Source: Microbacterium salsuginis (GTDB taxonomy: Bacteria > Actinomycetota > Actinomycetes > Actinomycetales > Microbacteriaceae). From it: a stretch of DNA of 64,000 nt. Positions 50,219 through 59,715 of the stretch are shown here, in pieces; position 1 is the first letter of the stretch, and each line of letters starts with the position of its first letter. Location: assembly GCF_012524205.1 (NCBI RefSeq), contig NZ_JABACI010000001.1, forward strand, positions 1,240,001 through 1,304,000, written 5' to 3'. The position numbers and the translations under genes were made by a program. The notes under the pieces were generated by a model. That model was not told where the DNA came from, made no database searches, and worked only from the letters and a program-made list of their open reading frames with translations.

Positions 50219-50725
50219 ATGGAAGCCGAACTCCAGACCGACATCGTCGTCCGTCCGGTGCGAGACGTCGACGCCGAGGCCCTCGGCCGCGTGCACGCCA
50301 CCTGCTGGCACGAGACGTACGACCACCTCATCAGCAAGGCCGCCCTCGAGGCGGTCTCACCCAAGCGCATGGCCGAGCTGTGGACCCACTGGGCAGCCCA
50401 GGGCCCCGAGTTCAAGATGTTCGCCGCGCTCGTGAACGGCGAGATCGTCGGATTCGCCGGCTCGGGTCCCGCCCGTGACCGTGACGCTCCGCGGTTCCGC
50501 GAGCTGTACTTCATCTACCTGCTCGACGCGTACCACGGCACGGGCATCGGCCAGAAGCTCTTCGACGCCGTCGTGGCCGACAGCGAGCCGCTCTACCTGT
50601 GGGTCGCGGAAGACAACCCGCGCGCGCACCGGTTCTACACGCGCAACGGCTTCACGCTCGACGGTGCGACGCACACCGAGCCGTTCCTCGGTGAGACGCT
50701 CACCGAAGTGCGCTTCGTGCGCTGA
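50219..50725 (+). CDS. GNAT-family N-acetyltransferase
   Basis: A 168-residue acetyltransferase. The acetyl-CoA loop is [20 protein letters not shown] (Q/R-x-x-G-x-A type, here HGTGIG), with the acceptor-side strand [21 protein letters not shown]. The fold is complete for a single GNAT domain. Substrate unknown (amine or N-terminus). The leaderless TAGAGT box fixes the start. A hairpin with a UUCG loop follows the stop. Confidence 0.9.
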   Translation: MEAELQTDIVVRPVRDVDAEALGRVHATCWHETYDHLISKAALEAVSPKRMAELWTHWAAQGPEFKMFAALVNGEIVGFAGSGPARDRDAPRFRELYFIYLLDAYHGTGIGQKLFDAVVADSEPLYLWVAEDNPRAHRFYTRNGFTLDGATHTEPFLGETLTEVRFVR

Positions 50726-50738
50726 CGCTCGTTCGACG

Positions 50739-50766
50739 GGGCGTGTCCGGTTCGCCGGACACGCCC
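50739..50766 (+). terminator. Terminator hairpin with UUCG tetraloop
   Basis: GGGCGTGTCCGG, loop TTCG, CCGGACACGCCC: 12-bp perfect stem, followed by TTCGTCGTT. Located 14 bp after the GNAT stop. Confidence 0.8.
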
Positions 50767-50784
50767 TTCGTCGTTCTCGCAGGG

Positions 50785-50847
50785 CTTTCGAATCGCGCAC
50801 TTGTCGCGAAACTGAACCCGACCTCTGCAAAGTGCGCGATTCGAAAG
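50785..50847. repeat. 18-bp perfect inverted repeat (hairpin unit)
   Basis: CTTTCGAATCGCGCACTT (50785-50802) and its exact inverse (50830-50847) with a 27-nt loop; unit length 63 bp, close to the 61-bp twin units at 5.2 kb. Sits between the GNAT terminator and cofE. Confidence 0.7.
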
Positions 50848-50894
50848 GGAACACCGCGCGGCGACGAGCGCCCCGCATCCGCGAGACTGGACGG

Positions 50895-51680
50895 ATGCAG
50901 CCTCGCCCCCCGCTCACCATCTGGCCCCTGCACGGCATCCCCGAGATCACCGCGGGCACCGACCTCGTCGACGTGATCTCGCAAGCGGCCGGGGGCGGGC
51001 TCGCCGACGGCGACATCCTCGTGGTGACCTCGAAGATCGTGTCGAAGGCCGAGGGCCGGTTCGTCGTCGCCGACGACCGCGAAGACGCCATCACCGCCGA
51101 GACGGTGCGGGTCGTGGCATCCCGCACGTTGCCCACCGGCTCGACGACGCGGATCGTTCAGAACCGCCTGGGCATCGTGTCGGCAGCGGCCGGCGTGGAC
51201 GCCTCGAACACGCCCGATGGCACGGTGCTGCTGCTGCCGGAGGACCCCGACGCGTCGGCAAGGACGATCGCGACGGGACTGCGCGAACGCCTCGGGGTCG
51301 AGGTCGGCGTGATCGTGTCGGACACCCTCGGGCGCGCGTGGCGCGAGGGTCAGACCGATCACGCCATCGGCGCGGGCGGTGTGCACGTCTTCGAGGACCT
51401 GCGAGGGGGGACGGATGCCGAAGGCCGCCCGCTCGTGGTGACCATGCCGTGCGTCGCCGACGAGCTCGCCGCCGCCGCAGACCTGGTCAAAGGCAAGGCG
51501 GCGCGGCTGCCGGTCGCGGTCGTGCGCGGCCGGGCCGACCTCGTCGGGTCGCTCGAGCTGCCCGGCGCGCGGTCGATCGTCCGAGCTCTCGAGCGGGACA
51601 TGTTCCGGCTCGGCGCCGACGAGGCGTACGCCGAGGGATTCGCGGCCGGACAGGCCGCCGACGTCGGACGCGCCCCGTAG
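50895..51680 (+). CDS. cofE: Coenzyme F420-0:L-glutamate ligase
   Basis: A 261-residue stand-alone CofE, which adds L-glutamate residues to F420-0 using GTP. Seen: [32 protein letters not shown] (a family core), [21 protein letters not shown] and a C-terminal EAYAEGF. Typical length is ~245-260 for single-domain forms; the mycobacterial FbiB has an extra C-terminal flavin domain that is absent here. No other F420 gene is nearby. A weak GAGACT box lies 6 nt before the ATG. Function well supported. Confidence 0.92.
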   Translation: MQPRPPLTIWPLHGIPEITAGTDLVDVISQAAGGGLADGDILVVTSKIVSKAEGRFVVADDREDAITAETVRVVASRTLPTGSTTRIVQNRLGIVSAAAGVDASNTPDGTVLLLPEDPDASARTIATGLRERLGVEVGVIVSDTLGRAWREGQTDHAIGAGGVHVFEDLRGGTDAEGRPLVVTMPCVADELAAAADLVKGKAARLPVAVVRGRADLVGSLELPGARSIVRALERDMFRLGADEAYAEGFAAGQAADVGRAP

Positions 51681-51683
51681 TGT
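51678..51683 (+). promoter_or_regulatory. Leaderless -10 box of the pentapeptide-repeat gene
   Basis: TAGTGT, then 7 nt and the ATG at 51691. It includes the stop codon region of cofE. Confidence 0.5.
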
Positions 51684-51690
51684 GCTCGGC

Positions 51691-52380
51691 ATGAACGCGC
51701 GTGCGGCGAGAGCCCGAGGATCCCGGGGAGCGCAGGCGCCGGCCTTCGACTTCGACGAGTCACTGCTGACCGGGCTGACCCCGGGCGACACCGCCGCGTT
51801 CGAGGCCGGCCGGTTCGAGGCCATCGAGTACACCGGGCTCGCGATCGACGAGTGGGCGCTCGGCACGGGCGACACCGTCGACGGATGCCGGGTCACCGGG
51901 ACGACCGTCGGCTCGTGGACGCTGCGCGGGGCCCGGGTGGTCGAGTCCGTGTTCGACGGCGTCGACGCGCCCGTGGTGAGCGCCGCCCGTTCAGGACTGC
52001 GCGATGTCGAGTTCCGCGACAGCCGGTTCGGATCGTTCGAGGCGTTCGACACGACGTGGCGGGGCATCCGCTTCACGCGCTGCAAGCTGGGGTTCGTCAA
52101 CCTCCGGGGCGCCGAGCTGCTCGACGTCGCGTTCGTCGACTGCAGGATCGACGAGCTGGATCTGCTCGAGGCCACGGCCCGTCGCGTCGCATTCCCGGGC
52201 AGCCGGATCGGTGCCCTCAACGTCAGCGGGGCGAACCTCACCGACGTCGACCTGCGGGGTGCCGAGGTGCTCGAGGTCGTGGGGATGGCCGGCCTGCGCG
52301 GCGCGACGATCTCGCGAGAGCAGCTGCAGCTCATGGCGCCCGCGCTCGCCGAGCTCACCGGCATCCTCGTCGACGACTGA
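51691..52380 (+). CDS. Pentapeptide-repeat protein
   Basis: A 229-residue protein with degenerate pentapeptide repeats from ~60 to ~210 (for example TLRGARVVESVFDGV, FVNLRGAELLDVAFV, LNVSGANLTDVDLRGAEVLEVVG seen in sections such as SGANLTDVDLRGAE). The repeats would make a right-handed quadrilateral helix. N-terminus is Arg/Ala-rich. No enzymatic domain. Such proteins sometimes mimic DNA and protect gyrase, but no specific role can be assigned here. Leaderless TAGTGT fixes the start. A hairpin follows the stop. Confidence 0.85.
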   Translation: MNARAARARGSRGAQAPAFDFDESLLTGLTPGDTAAFEAGRFEAIEYTGLAIDEWALGTGDTVDGCRVTGTTVGSWTLRGARVVESVFDGVDAPVVSAARSGLRDVEFRDSRFGSFEAFDTTWRGIRFTRCKLGFVNLRGAELLDVAFVDCRIDELDLLEATARRVAFPGSRIGALNVSGANLTDVDLRGAEVLEVVGMAGLRGATISREQLQLMAPALAELTGILVDD

Positions 52381-52386
52381 CCCGGA

Positions 52387-52430
52387 ACGCCGTCGTCCCC
52401 CTGCCGATATCGACAGGAGGACGACGGCGT
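52387..52430. terminator. Bidirectional terminator hairpin
   Basis: ACGCCGTCGTCC pairs with GGACGACGGCGT (12 bp), extended by CTG/CAG near a 10-nt loop. Between convergent pentapeptide and DUF4097 genes. Confidence 0.75.
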
Positions 52431-52445
52431 GATGGCGGCGTGGGG

Positions 52446-53324
52446 CTACTGCGCCCGCAGCACCGCGTCGCCGGCCGAAACCGTGACCCGGATGGTGTGG
52501 GCGGCCCCGGGCACGCTGCCGATGCGGTTGTCGAAGTCGCCGGCGGCAACGTCCGAGCTCACGTCGTACTCGCCGTCGGGCACCACCAGGCGGAGCGAGC
52601 CGGCGTTGACCTCGGCGATGAGCTCGTTCGGAGCGCTGCCGGAGAAGGCAGCCTCCAGCGAGCCGGCGTTCACTGTGACCTGCGCATCGCCGACGTCGTC
52701 GAGCACCAGGTCGGCGCGCCCCGCGCTCAGATGCGCCTCGACGCTGTTCGCGGAGCCCGAGACCTCGGCGCTCCCGGCGTCGACCTGCAGGTCGAGCTCG
52801 TCGAACGACCCGTCGACCGTCAGGTCTCCGGCAGCGAGCCCGAGGTCGGCATCCAGTCCCTCGAGCGACTGCGGCAGGCGGAGGACAGCACTGCCGTTCC
52901 CGCCGAGCCAGCCTCCGAACCAGCCGTTGAACCAGCCGTTCGGAGAGGCGATCATGAGCTCGCCGCCGTCGCGCGCGAGCGTCCAGCGGTCGATGCCCCA
53001 TGCGCTGCGCACCTCGAGCTCGGCGTCGTCGATATCGGCGAACTCGACCCGCATGTCGCCGGCGTCGACCTGGACGTCCAGCTCGGTGACGCCGTCGACG
53101 GCCACGGTGCGCGAGGTGGTGTGGACGGATGCCGCGGCCCACGTGCCGAGTACCGACGAGACGATCGCGCCCAGCAGGATCACGGCGCCCACCACGATCA
53201 CGACGATCGCGACCACGCGCGACGACTCGCGCGCGGGCTGGTTCGGCAGGCTCTGCGTCGGAGGGTTCTGGGTCGGCGGCGCCGGAGGCGCGGGCGGTGC
53301 CGGCGGCGGGGTGGCGATGCTCAT
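52446..53324 (-). CDS. DUF4097-type membrane protein
   Basis: A 292-residue protein: Pro-rich cytoplasmic start (PPPAPPAPPAPPTQNPP), one membrane helix (VVAIVVIVVGAVILLGAIV), then a beta-helix-like repeat domain (VTELDVQVDAGDMRVEFAD, FDELDLQVDAGSAEVSGSAN, NELIAEVNAGSLRLVVPD-type units), as in the DUF4097 family. Located at the end of the histidine kinase / response regulator operon and overlapping the regulator stop by 4 bp (ATGA). Such proteins commonly accompany LuxR-type two-component systems; function unknown. Confidence 0.85.
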   Translation of the reverse strand: MSIATPPPAPPAPPAPPTQNPPTQSLPNQPARESSRVVAIVVIVVGAVILLGAIVSSVLGTWAAASVHTTSRTVAVDGVTELDVQVDAGDMRVEFADIDDAELEVRSAWGIDRWTLARDGGELMIASPNGWFNGWFGGWLGGNGSAVLRLPQSLEGLDADLGLAAGDLTVDGSFDELDLQVDAGSAEVSGSANSVEAHLSAGRADLVLDDVGDAQVTVNAGSLEAAFSGSAPNELIAEVNAGSLRLVVPDGEYDVSSDVAAGDFDNRIGSVPGAAHTIRVTVSAGDAVLRAQ

Positions 53325-53998
53325 CGGTCTGCTCCTGTCTGCGGCGGGATCCCGCCGTGCTCGATGTGGGCGAGTGCGGCGAGCACTCGGCGGTTTCCGG
53401 ATTCGTCGGGTTCGAGCCCGAGCTTCTGGAACACCGCGGTGATGTGTTTCTCGACGCTGCCCTCGCTCACGTGCAGCGTCCGTGCGATGGCCTGGTTCGA
53501 CCGGCCTTCGGCGATGAGGGCGAGAACGGATGCTTCGCGGTCGGTGAGCCGCTGCATCCGGGTGTCGCGGGCCCGCCTGCTGAGCAGCTGGGCCACCACC
53601 TCAGGATCCAGCACGGTCGCGCCGCCCGCGATGCGGTCGACGGCCTCGAGGAAGTCCGACACGTCCGCCACGCGGTCCTTCAGCAGGTATCCGAGCGATC
53701 CGGCACTGGGGGCGATGAGGTCGGCGGCGTAGCGCTCTTCGACGTACTGCGAGAGCACGAGCAGCGCCAGGGCCGGATGGCGGCTGCGCAGGGCGAGGGC
53801 GGCACGGATGCCTTCGTCGGTCCACGTCGGCGGCAGGCGCACGTCCAGGATGCACAGGTCGGGTGAGGTCCGATCGGCTGTCTCGTCGAGCTGAGAGGCG
53901 TCGGCGAGCGCGGCGACGACGGTGTGTCCGGCGTCCTCGAGCACGCGGACCAGCCCTTCGCGCAGCAGCGCGGAGTCCTCGCAGATCAGGATGCGCAC
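53321..53998 (-). CDS. NarL/LuxR-family response regulator
   Basis: A 225-residue regulator. Receiver domain: acidic E7/D8 (ICED), phospho-acceptor D52 (LCILDVRLPP), conserved Lys in YLLKDRV. DNA-binding domain: LTDREASVLALIAEGRSNQAI and VSEGSVEKHITAVFQKL. The GTG start overlaps the kinase stop by 13 bp, so kinase and regulator are coupled. It probably activates its own operon, including the DUF4097 gene, in response to a membrane signal; this is by family habit, not shown here. Confidence 0.93.
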   Translation of the reverse strand: MRILICEDSALLREGLVRVLEDAGHTVVAALADASQLDETADRTSPDLCILDVRLPPTWTDEGIRAALALRSRHPALALLVLSQYVEERYAADLIAPSAGSLGYLLKDRVADVSDFLEAVDRIAGGATVLDPEVVAQLLSRRARDTRMQRLTDREASVLALIAEGRSNQAIARTLHVSEGSVEKHITAVFQKLGLEPDESGNRRVLAALAHIEHGGIPPQTGADR

Positions 53999-55290
53999 GG
54001 AATGCTCACCTCCACCGACGTCGGCCCGCCGGCCGGGCTGTCGATCTTGGCCTGACCGCCGGCCGCGACGACGCGGTTGATGATGCCGTCGAGACCGCCG
54101 CCGGGCATGACCGTGGCTCCGCCGATGCCGTTGTCTTCGACTCGCGCCCACAGCGTCCCCGGCTCGCGCAGTCGCACCACGACACGGCATTCGGTCGCGC
54201 GGGCGTGCTTGGCGGCGTTGGTGAGCGCCTCGGCGATCGTGAAGTACGCGGCGGCCTCGGCATCGCGGCTGCACCGGCCCTCCATGCGCACATCGAGGTG
54301 CACCGGCACCACCGAGCGGCCGGCGAGCGCCGAGAGCGCGGCGTCGAGTCCTCGATCGTCGAGGACGGCGGTGTGGATGCCGCGCGCCAGCTGGCGCAGC
54401 TCGGTGATGGCGGCCTTCGTCGAGGTGTGGGCCTCGGCCACCAGGGCCTTGGCGGCATCCGGGTCCGAATCGATCTTCTGCTGCGCGAGGCCCAGCGTCA
54501 TGCCGACGGACACCAGCCGCGGCTGGACGCCGTCGTGCAGGTCGCGCTCGAGGCGGGTGCGCTCGACGTCGGCGGCGCGGACAGCTCCTTCGCGCTGCAC
54601 GCTCGAGGTGCGCGCCGCCTCTGCAAGCTGCGCCTCTTGGGACGGGACCATGATCGCCCGCGAGAGGATCCCATGCAGGATGCCGAGACCGATCACGCCC
54701 GCGGTGCCGACGAGCGCCGACAGCAGGCCGACAGGCACGGCCCACGCGAGCGGGACGGCGATGTTGGTCTGGCCCATCGTGATGCCGCCGTCTTCCGCGA
54801 ACAGCGGTGCGAACACCAGCACGACGCCGGAGGCGGCGAAGCCGATGAGGACCAGCACGAGCCACCCCAGCACGGTCGCGATCGCCGCGTTGGCGACCCC
54901 GCGCCAGCTCAGCGGATCGATGGCCTGCAGCCACAGCGTCCGCAGGAAGCCGCCGAAACCGGGACGACCGCTGACCCGCAGGCGGCGGGGCGGCAGGCCG
55001 AACTCGTAGAGGCCGTCGACACGGGCCGCCTCGAGCCAGCCGAGCGCGAAGATCAGGTAGGCGAGGGCGACGAGGAAGAGCAGGCCGATGCCCAGCACCG
55101 CGAGCAGGCCGATGCCCAGCGCCAGCATCGTGGCGAGCACCGTGAAGATCACCGGACCGACGACCCCGAGGGCCGCCAGCTGTGCGATCGCGCCGGCGAC
55201 CCGGGCCGGCGTCGCCGTGGACGGCGACGTGACGGGCGGCGCGGAAGGCGGCGCGGAAGGCTGCGCGGAGAGGGAGGTGTCGGAACTCAT
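53986..55290 (-). CDS. Sensor histidine kinase, HisKA_3 type
   Basis: A 434-residue membrane kinase. About six helices in two clusters (residues ~35-85 and ~135-225) form a PspC-like/DUF-type sensor part, followed by the DHp helix with the phosphorylated H252 in LERDLHDGVQPRL and the ATPase domain with N box AEALTNAAKHARA and G box VEDNGIGGA. Pairs with the NarL-type regulator it overlaps. TACCGT lies 6 nt before the ATG, so the operon appears leaderless. Signal unknown; likely cell-envelope state. Confidence 0.92.
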   Translation of the reverse strand: MSSDTSLSAQPSAPPSAPPVTSPSTATPARVAGAIAQLAALGVVGPVIFTVLATMLALGIGLLAVLGIGLLFLVALAYLIFALGWLEAARVDGLYEFGLPPRRLRVSGRPGFGGFLRTLWLQAIDPLSWRGVANAAIATVLGWLVLVLIGFAASGVVLVFAPLFAEDGGITMGQTNIAVPLAWAVPVGLLSALVGTAGVIGLGILHGILSRAIMVPSQEAQLAEAARTSSVQREGAVRAADVERTRLERDLHDGVQPRLVSVGMTLGLAQQKIDSDPDAAKALVAEAHTSTKAAITELRQLARGIHTAVLDDRGLDAALSALAGRSVVPVHLDVRMEGRCSRDAEAAAYFTIAEALTNAAKHARATECRVVVRLREPGTLWARVEDNGIGGATVMPGGGLDGIINRVVAAGGQAKIDSPAGGPTSVEVSIPCAS

Positions 55291-55388
55291 ACCCTCACGG
55301 TAGGGCGATCGCGCCTCGCGCGCCCCTGAGTCAGCCCGAGACCTGCGTTCGGGTTATCCCCCAGACTGCTCCCGGGATCCCGCGTACA

Positions 55389-57293
55389 TCAGCGTCCCGA
55401 GACCTTGCCGAACAACCGCGCGGTGGGTGCCAGCACCAGCGGGCGGGCGGCGACCCACGCCGCCGCGATCACCAGGATCGAGACCGCGAAGATCCAGAAT
55501 CCCGTCCAGTTCATGGCGTACGCGTCCGGGTCGGCGGACCCCTGCGCCGCGTACATGTGATTGAGGTTCCGCAGCGCCCCGGTCGCGAAGACCAGCACGA
55601 CGTGCACGAAGATGAACAGGACGAAGTACAGCATCACCGGGAAGTGCACGGCGCGCGCCCACTCCACCGGATACGCCTTGTTCAGCGCCTTGGCGTTCTT
55701 GGGCCAGATGCCCGACATGCGCACGCCCGTGATGATGGCCAGCGGTGCGGCGAGGAACACCGTCGCGAAGTAGGCGAGCTGCTGCAGCGAGTTGTAGTTC
55801 ACCCAGCCGTTCTCGGTCGGCCAGTCGAGCGACACGTACTGCAGCGTCGCGGAGACGGCGTTGGGGAACACCTCCCAGCTGGTCGGCACGATCCGCATCC
55901 ACTGCCCCGTGACGAACAGCAGGACGACGAAGATCACTCCGTTGACCACCCACAGGATGTCGAGCGACTGGTGGAACCACAGGGTGAGGCTGATCTTGCG
56001 GCGGTTGTTGGTGCGCGGCGACCAGAACACGGTCGGACGCTTCTCGGTGCGCACGCGCAGGCCCGACCGGATGATCAGCACTATCAGGAAGACGTTGAAG
56101 AAGTGCTGCCACCCGAGCCAGGCGGGGAAGCCGACGGGCGCCGTCTCGGGCAGGTGATACTCCCCCGGGTATGCCGCGAGGAAGTCGACGCCCCACTGGG
56201 TGGACAGCAGCCAGCGCACCAGGGCGACCGCCATCCCGGCGGCGTACAGCAGCCCCGCGCCACCGACGACGACCGCGCCCGCCCACTGCAGCTTCGTGAA
56301 CGGCCCGATCCGCTTCGGCTCCGCCGCCGGTGCGGCCTCACGTGCGGCCCGACCGGGCCACACGGTGCGGGTGAAGGGCAGCGGCCGGTCCAGGGCGACG
56401 CCCGAGGCCGTCGCCGCAACGGCGGGGGCCGGGGCGGTCGTTGGTGCGGCAGCATCCGGGGCCGCCGCAGCCGGTGCGGTCGCGGCACCTGCGACCGGCG
56501 GGGCAGGCGTCGAAGCGGCACCCGGGGGCGTCGCAGCCGCTGTCGGCGCGGCACCCGGGACCGGCGCGTCGGTTGCGGCCGGGGCATCCGGGACCGTCGC
56601 GGCCGCTGTCGCCGCCGCATCCGTCGTCACTTCCGCTCCGGTCGCCAGCGTCGGCGTCGGCGCGAGCCCGGCCGGGGGCCACGGCTCGCCGCCCGGCACA
56701 CGAGGCAACCCGCGCCGAAGCCGGGTCGCCCCGTCGGGCGCTTCCGCCGCCGCGGGTTCGGGGGTCACATCCTGCGGCATCGCCGCGACGGACGTCGCCG
56801 CTTCTGCCCGCTGAGCCTGGTCGACCGGCCGAACCCCAGGTTCGGGGGTCACATCCCGCGGGGTCGACGGCGTCGTAGCCGCAGCGCCTGCCCCCTGAGC
56901 GACCGGCGCGGTGCCGGCGGGCGGCCACGGCTCGCCGCCGGGCACGCGTGGCAGCCCACGGCGCACCGGACGGGCAGCGGATGCCGTCGGCCCGGGCGCT
57001 TCGTCTCGCTCCGCTCGCTCAACGACCGGCGCCACGACCGGCGCAGCCTCGGGGGTCACTTCCTGCGGGTTCAGGGGCTCTGAACCCGCGGCTTCTGCCC
57101 CCTGGACAACCGGCACCGTGACCGCGGCAGCCTCGGGGGTCACGTGCTGCGGGCTCGTGGGCTCCGGGGCGACGGCGACAGCCGCCTGGGCAGGCTCGGC
57201 GGTCGCGACGGGCGCCTCGCCGGGCGGCGGCCACGGCTCGCCGCCGGGACGGCGCGGCAAGCCGCGGCGCACCGAAGAACCGAAGGTGGCCAC
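55389..57293 (-). CDS. Cytochrome b-like membrane protein with repetitive Pro/Ala N-terminus
   Basis: A 634-residue protein. Residues ~1-330 are low-complexity Ala/Pro/Val with three near-identical units [15 protein letters not shown] starting at residues 9, 111 and 193, and four VTPE units. The C-terminal ~300 residues carry membrane helices of the cytochrome b561/formate dehydrogenase gamma type, with candidate heme His in WFHQSLDIL and [20 protein letters not shown]. Residues 89-100 are encoded by a copy of a dispersed hairpin repeat. Starts GTG 7 bp after the etfA stop, so co-transcribed with ETF. Likely passes electrons between ETF and the quinone pool, or the reverse; this is inference. 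Confidence 0.8.
   Translation of the reverse strand: MATFGSSVRRGLPRRPGGEPWPPPGEAPVATAEPAQAAVAVAPEPTSPQHVTPEAAAVTVPVVQGAEAAGSEPLNPQEVTPEAAPVVAPVVERAERDEAPGPTASAARPVRRGLPRVPGGEPWPPAGTAPVAQGAGAAATTPSTPRDVTPEPGVRPVDQAQRAEAATSVAAMPQDVTPEPAAAEAPDGATRLRRGLPRVPGGEPWPPAGLAPTPTLATGAEVTTDAAATAAATVPDAPAATDAPVPGAAPTAAATPPGAASTPAPPVAGAATAPAAAAPDAAAPTTAPAPAVAATASGVALDRPLPFTRTVWPGRAAREAAPAAEPKRIGPFTKLQWAGAVVVGGAGLLYAAGMAVALVRWLLSTQWGVDFLAAYPGEYHLPETAPVGFPAWLGWQHFFNVFLIVLIIRSGLRVRTEKRPTVFWSPRTNNRRKISLTLWFHQSLDILWVVNGVIFVVLLFVTGQWMRIVPTSWEVFPNAVSATLQYVSLDWPTENGWVNYNSLQQLAYFATVFLAAPLAIITGVRMSGIWPKNAKALNKAYPVEWARAVHFPVMLYFVLFIFVHVVLVFATGALRNLNHMYAAQGSADPDAYAMNWTGFWIFAVSILVIAAAWVAARPLVLAPTARLFGKVSGR
56996..57029. 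repeat. Dispersed hairpin repeat, copy 2 (inside a coding region)
   Basis: GCGCTTCGTCTCGCTCCGCT and CGCTCAACGACCGG together match the arm of the copies at 7.4 and 59.7 kb. Only one arm is present. It is in frame in the cytochrome b-like gene and encodes [12 protein letters not shown]. Confidence 0.8.
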
Positions 57294-57299
57294 AGCGCC

Positions 57300-58298
57300 C
57301 TACGCCTTCTTCGCCTCGAGGGCCGCGATCAGCTGCGGCACCACCGTGAACAGGTCGCCGACCACACCGAAGTCCGCGATCTCGAAGATCGGGGCATCCC
57401 CGTCCTTGTTGATCGCGACGATGGTCTTGGCGGTCTGCATGCCGGCCTTGTGCTGGATGGCGCCCGAGATGCCGAGCGCGACGTACAGCTGCGGTGACAC
57501 CGACACGCCGGTCTGCCCCACCTGGTACGTCTGCGGAACGTAGCCCGCGTCGACAGCGGCGCGCGAGGCTCCCACGGCGGCTCCGAGCGCATCGGCGAGC
57601 TGCTCGACGAGCGCGAACTTCTCCTCCGAGCCGAGCCCGCGACCGCCGGAGACGACCTTCGCCGCTCCGCGCAGTTCGGGACGCGACGATGCCACCACGG
57701 CGGCATCCACCGACGACACCGTCGCCGCCGCGCGGCCCGAGGCTCGCACGTCCAGCTCGTGCACGGTCGGCTGAGCGATCGCTTCGGCACGGGCATCCAC
57801 CGATCCCAGCCGGATCGTGATGACGGGCGCGCCCCACGTCACCGCGGCGTCGACGTTGTACGACCCGCCGTAGACGGAGTGGTGCGCCACGACGCCCTCC
57901 GCGTCGCGCGAGACGCCCACGGCGTCGACGGCGAGACCCGAGCGCGTGCGCGCCGCGTACCGCCCGGCGACCTCGCGGCCCTCGATCGAGTGGGGCACGA
58001 GGATCGCGTCCGGCCGCACGCGGTCCGCCGCGGCGGCGAGCGCGTCGACAGCCGGAACGGTCAGTCCGTCGACGCGGGGGGCCACCAGCACCGACGCCGC
58101 GCCGAGGGCGGCGGCGCTTGCACTGAGCGACGAAGGAGTCGAAGTGTCCGTCGCCAGCGCCGCGTCGCCGATCACCAGTGCGACGGGCGACCCGACCTGG
58201 GAGGCCGCACCCAGGAGCTCGGCCGCGGACTTGGCAAGCGCTCCAGCGGGGGTCGTCTCGAGCAGCACGAGGATCGAGTCATCTGCGAATTCAGCCAT
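57300..58298 (-). CDS. etfA: Electron transfer flavoprotein, alpha subunit
   Basis: A 332-residue EtfA. The C-terminal FAD domain has the family motif [38 protein letters not shown] (seen in parts), QHKAGMQ and [21 protein letters not shown]. The N-terminal domain resembles the EtfB-like fold. The ATG at 58298 follows GAGGGTGAGTG; an earlier GTG at 58313 is less likely. With EtfB it shuttles electrons from acyl-CoA dehydrogenases (one is encoded at 61.5-62.7 kb) to a membrane quinone oxidoreductase. 12-bp gap to etfB, 7 bp to the cytochrome gene. Confidence 0.95.
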   Translation of the reverse strand: MAEFADDSILVLLETTPAGALAKSAAELLGAASQVGSPVALVIGDAALATDTSTPSSLSASAAALGAASVLVAPRVDGLTVPAVDALAAAADRVRPDAILVPHSIEGREVAGRYAARTRSGLAVDAVGVSRDAEGVVAHHSVYGGSYNVDAAVTWGAPVITIRLGSVDARAEAIAQPTVHELDVRASGRAAATVSSVDAAVVASSRPELRGAAKVVSGGRGLGSEEKFALVEQLADALGAAVGASRAAVDAGYVPQTYQVGQTGVSVSPQLYVALGISGAIQHKAGMQTAKTIVAINKDGDAPIFEIADFGVVGDLFTVVPQLIAALEAKKA

Positions 58299-58309
58299 CT
58301 CACTCACCC

Positions 58310-59086
58310 TCACACGAGCCGGTTCTGGACGAGGAACTCGGCGAGCTTCTCGCCCGCATCGCCTTCGTCGACGATCTTCACGCCCGCCTCACGCGGCGGC
58401 TTCTCACTGAGCCCGATCACGATCGACCGCGAGGCATTCGGATCATGCGGGTCGATGCCGAGGTCCTCGAGCGAGAGCGTCTCGAACGGCTTCTTCTTCG
58501 CCGCCATGATGCCCTTGAAGTTCGGGAACCGCGCGTCCGGCAGCGCCTCGGTGATCGAGATGACCGCGGGCAGCGGCGCCGAGACCTGCATGGTCGCGCC
58601 GTCCGAGGCGCGCACGCCGCTGACGGCGGCATCCGTGATCTCCACGGAGTTCAGGTACGTCGCCGCCGGCACATCGAGCAGCTCGGCGACCATCGCCGGC
58701 ACGACGCCGCCCGAGCCGTCGGTGGACTGGTTGCCCGCGACCACGAGGTCGAACCCGACGCGCTTCAGGGCCGCCGCGAGGACCTCTGCGGTCAGGCCCA
58801 GATCGGCGCCCAGCAGAGCGTCGTCGACCACCTGCACGGCCGAAGCGGCGCCCATCGCGAGCCCCTTGCGCACCGTGGCCGAAGCCGACTCCGGGGTCAT
58901 CGACAGCACGACGACCTCGGTTCCCGGCGTCTTGTCGGCGTACGACAGGGCGACCTCGAGGGCACGCTCCCCGATCTCGTCGAGCACCGTCTCGCTCGCC
59001 GCGCGGTCGGCCAGGCCGGTTTCCAGCGACAGCTTGCGATCCCCGTAGGTATCCGGGACTTCCTTGACCAGGACGACGATCTTCAT
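58310..59086 (-). CDS. etfB: Electron transfer flavoprotein, beta subunit
   Basis: A 258-residue Etf[21 protein letters not shown] and the AMP/FAD-related [32 protein letters not shown] and the [21 protein letters not shown] tail are typical. GAGGAG is 7 nt before the ATG. First gene of the ETF / cytochrome operon, divergent from the MarR gene. Function firm. Confidence 0.95.
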   Translation of the reverse strand: MKIVVLVKEVPDTYGDRKLSLETGLADRAASETVLDEIGERALEVALSYADKTPGTEVVVLSMTPESASATVRKGLAMGAASAVQVVDDALLGADLGLTAEVLAAALKRVGFDLVVAGNQSTDGSGGVVPAMVAELLDVPAATYLNSVEITDAAVSGVRASDGATMQVSAPLPAVISITEALPDARFPNFKGIMAAKKKPFETLSLEDLGIDPHDPNASRSIVIGLSEKPPREAGVKIVDEGDAGEKLAEFLVQNRLV

Positions 59087-59176
59087 GACGATCTCCTCAC
59101 GCTGGCGTCGAGTCTAAAGCCCGGCCTGCAGGACCGACGAACCGCCCGCCCGGTACGGTGGGTGCGGGAGGTCCAC

Positions 59177-59713
59177 GTGGCAGCAACCAGGCGTCTTCCG
59201 GTCGATCCGATCGCCGAGGCCAAACGCCAGTGGATCGAGCACGGCTGGGAATCGGCTGCCGCCGGCATGACCGCCGTCACCTCGATCATCCGCGCGCAGC
59301 AGCTGATGTTCGCGCGCATCGACGCCGCCCTCAAGCCGTTCGGCCTGTCGTTCGCGCGGTACGAGATGCTCCGTCTGCTGGGGTTCACACGAGAGGGACG
59401 GATGCCGATGGCCAGCGCCATCGCGCGCCTCCAGGTGCATCCGACCAGCGTCACGAACACCGTCGACCGGCTCGCCCGCGACGGGCTCGTCGCGCGCGAG
59501 CCGCATCCGACGGACGGGCGCGCAGCGATGCTCGTCCTCACCGAGCCGGGCCGAGCGCTGGTGGAGCGGGCGACGACCGCGCTCAACGCCGAGGTGTTCG
59601 AGCAGCCGGGGCTGGCCGAGGAAGACACGACAGAGCTGGTGCGGATCATCGCGCGACTGCGCAAGGACGCCGGCGACTTCGCCGACCCGCGACCCCAGCC
59701 CGAGCCGTTCTGA
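59177..59713 (+). CDS. MarR-family regulator
   Basis: A 178-residue winged-helix regulator: LKPFGLSFARYEMLRLLGF, MPMASAIARLQVHPTSVTNTVDRLARDGLV with the recognition helix, and the wing ADGRAAMLVLTEPG-like DGRAAMLVLTEPG. GGGAGG is 5 nt before the GTG at 59177; a TACGGT box lies just upstream. Divergent from etfB and convergent to the acyl-CoA operon. It may control either; the effector (perhaps an acyl-CoA or phenolic acid) is unknown. Confidence 0.88.
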   Translation: MAATRRLPVDPIAEAKRQWIEHGWESAAAGMTAVTSIIRAQQLMFARIDAALKPFGLSFARYEMLRLLGFTREGRMPMASAIARLQVHPTSVTNTVDRLARDGLVAREPHPTDGRAAMLVLTEPGRALVERATTALNAEVFEQPGLAEEDTTELVRIIARLRKDAGDFADPRPQPEPF

Positions 59714-59715
59714 CC

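Noticed and set aside
55389..57293. The Pro/Ala repeats considered as two fused genes or a frameshift.
   Set aside because: A single frame stays open throughout with the expected codon bias, and the repeats are evenly placed. No stop or shift was seen.
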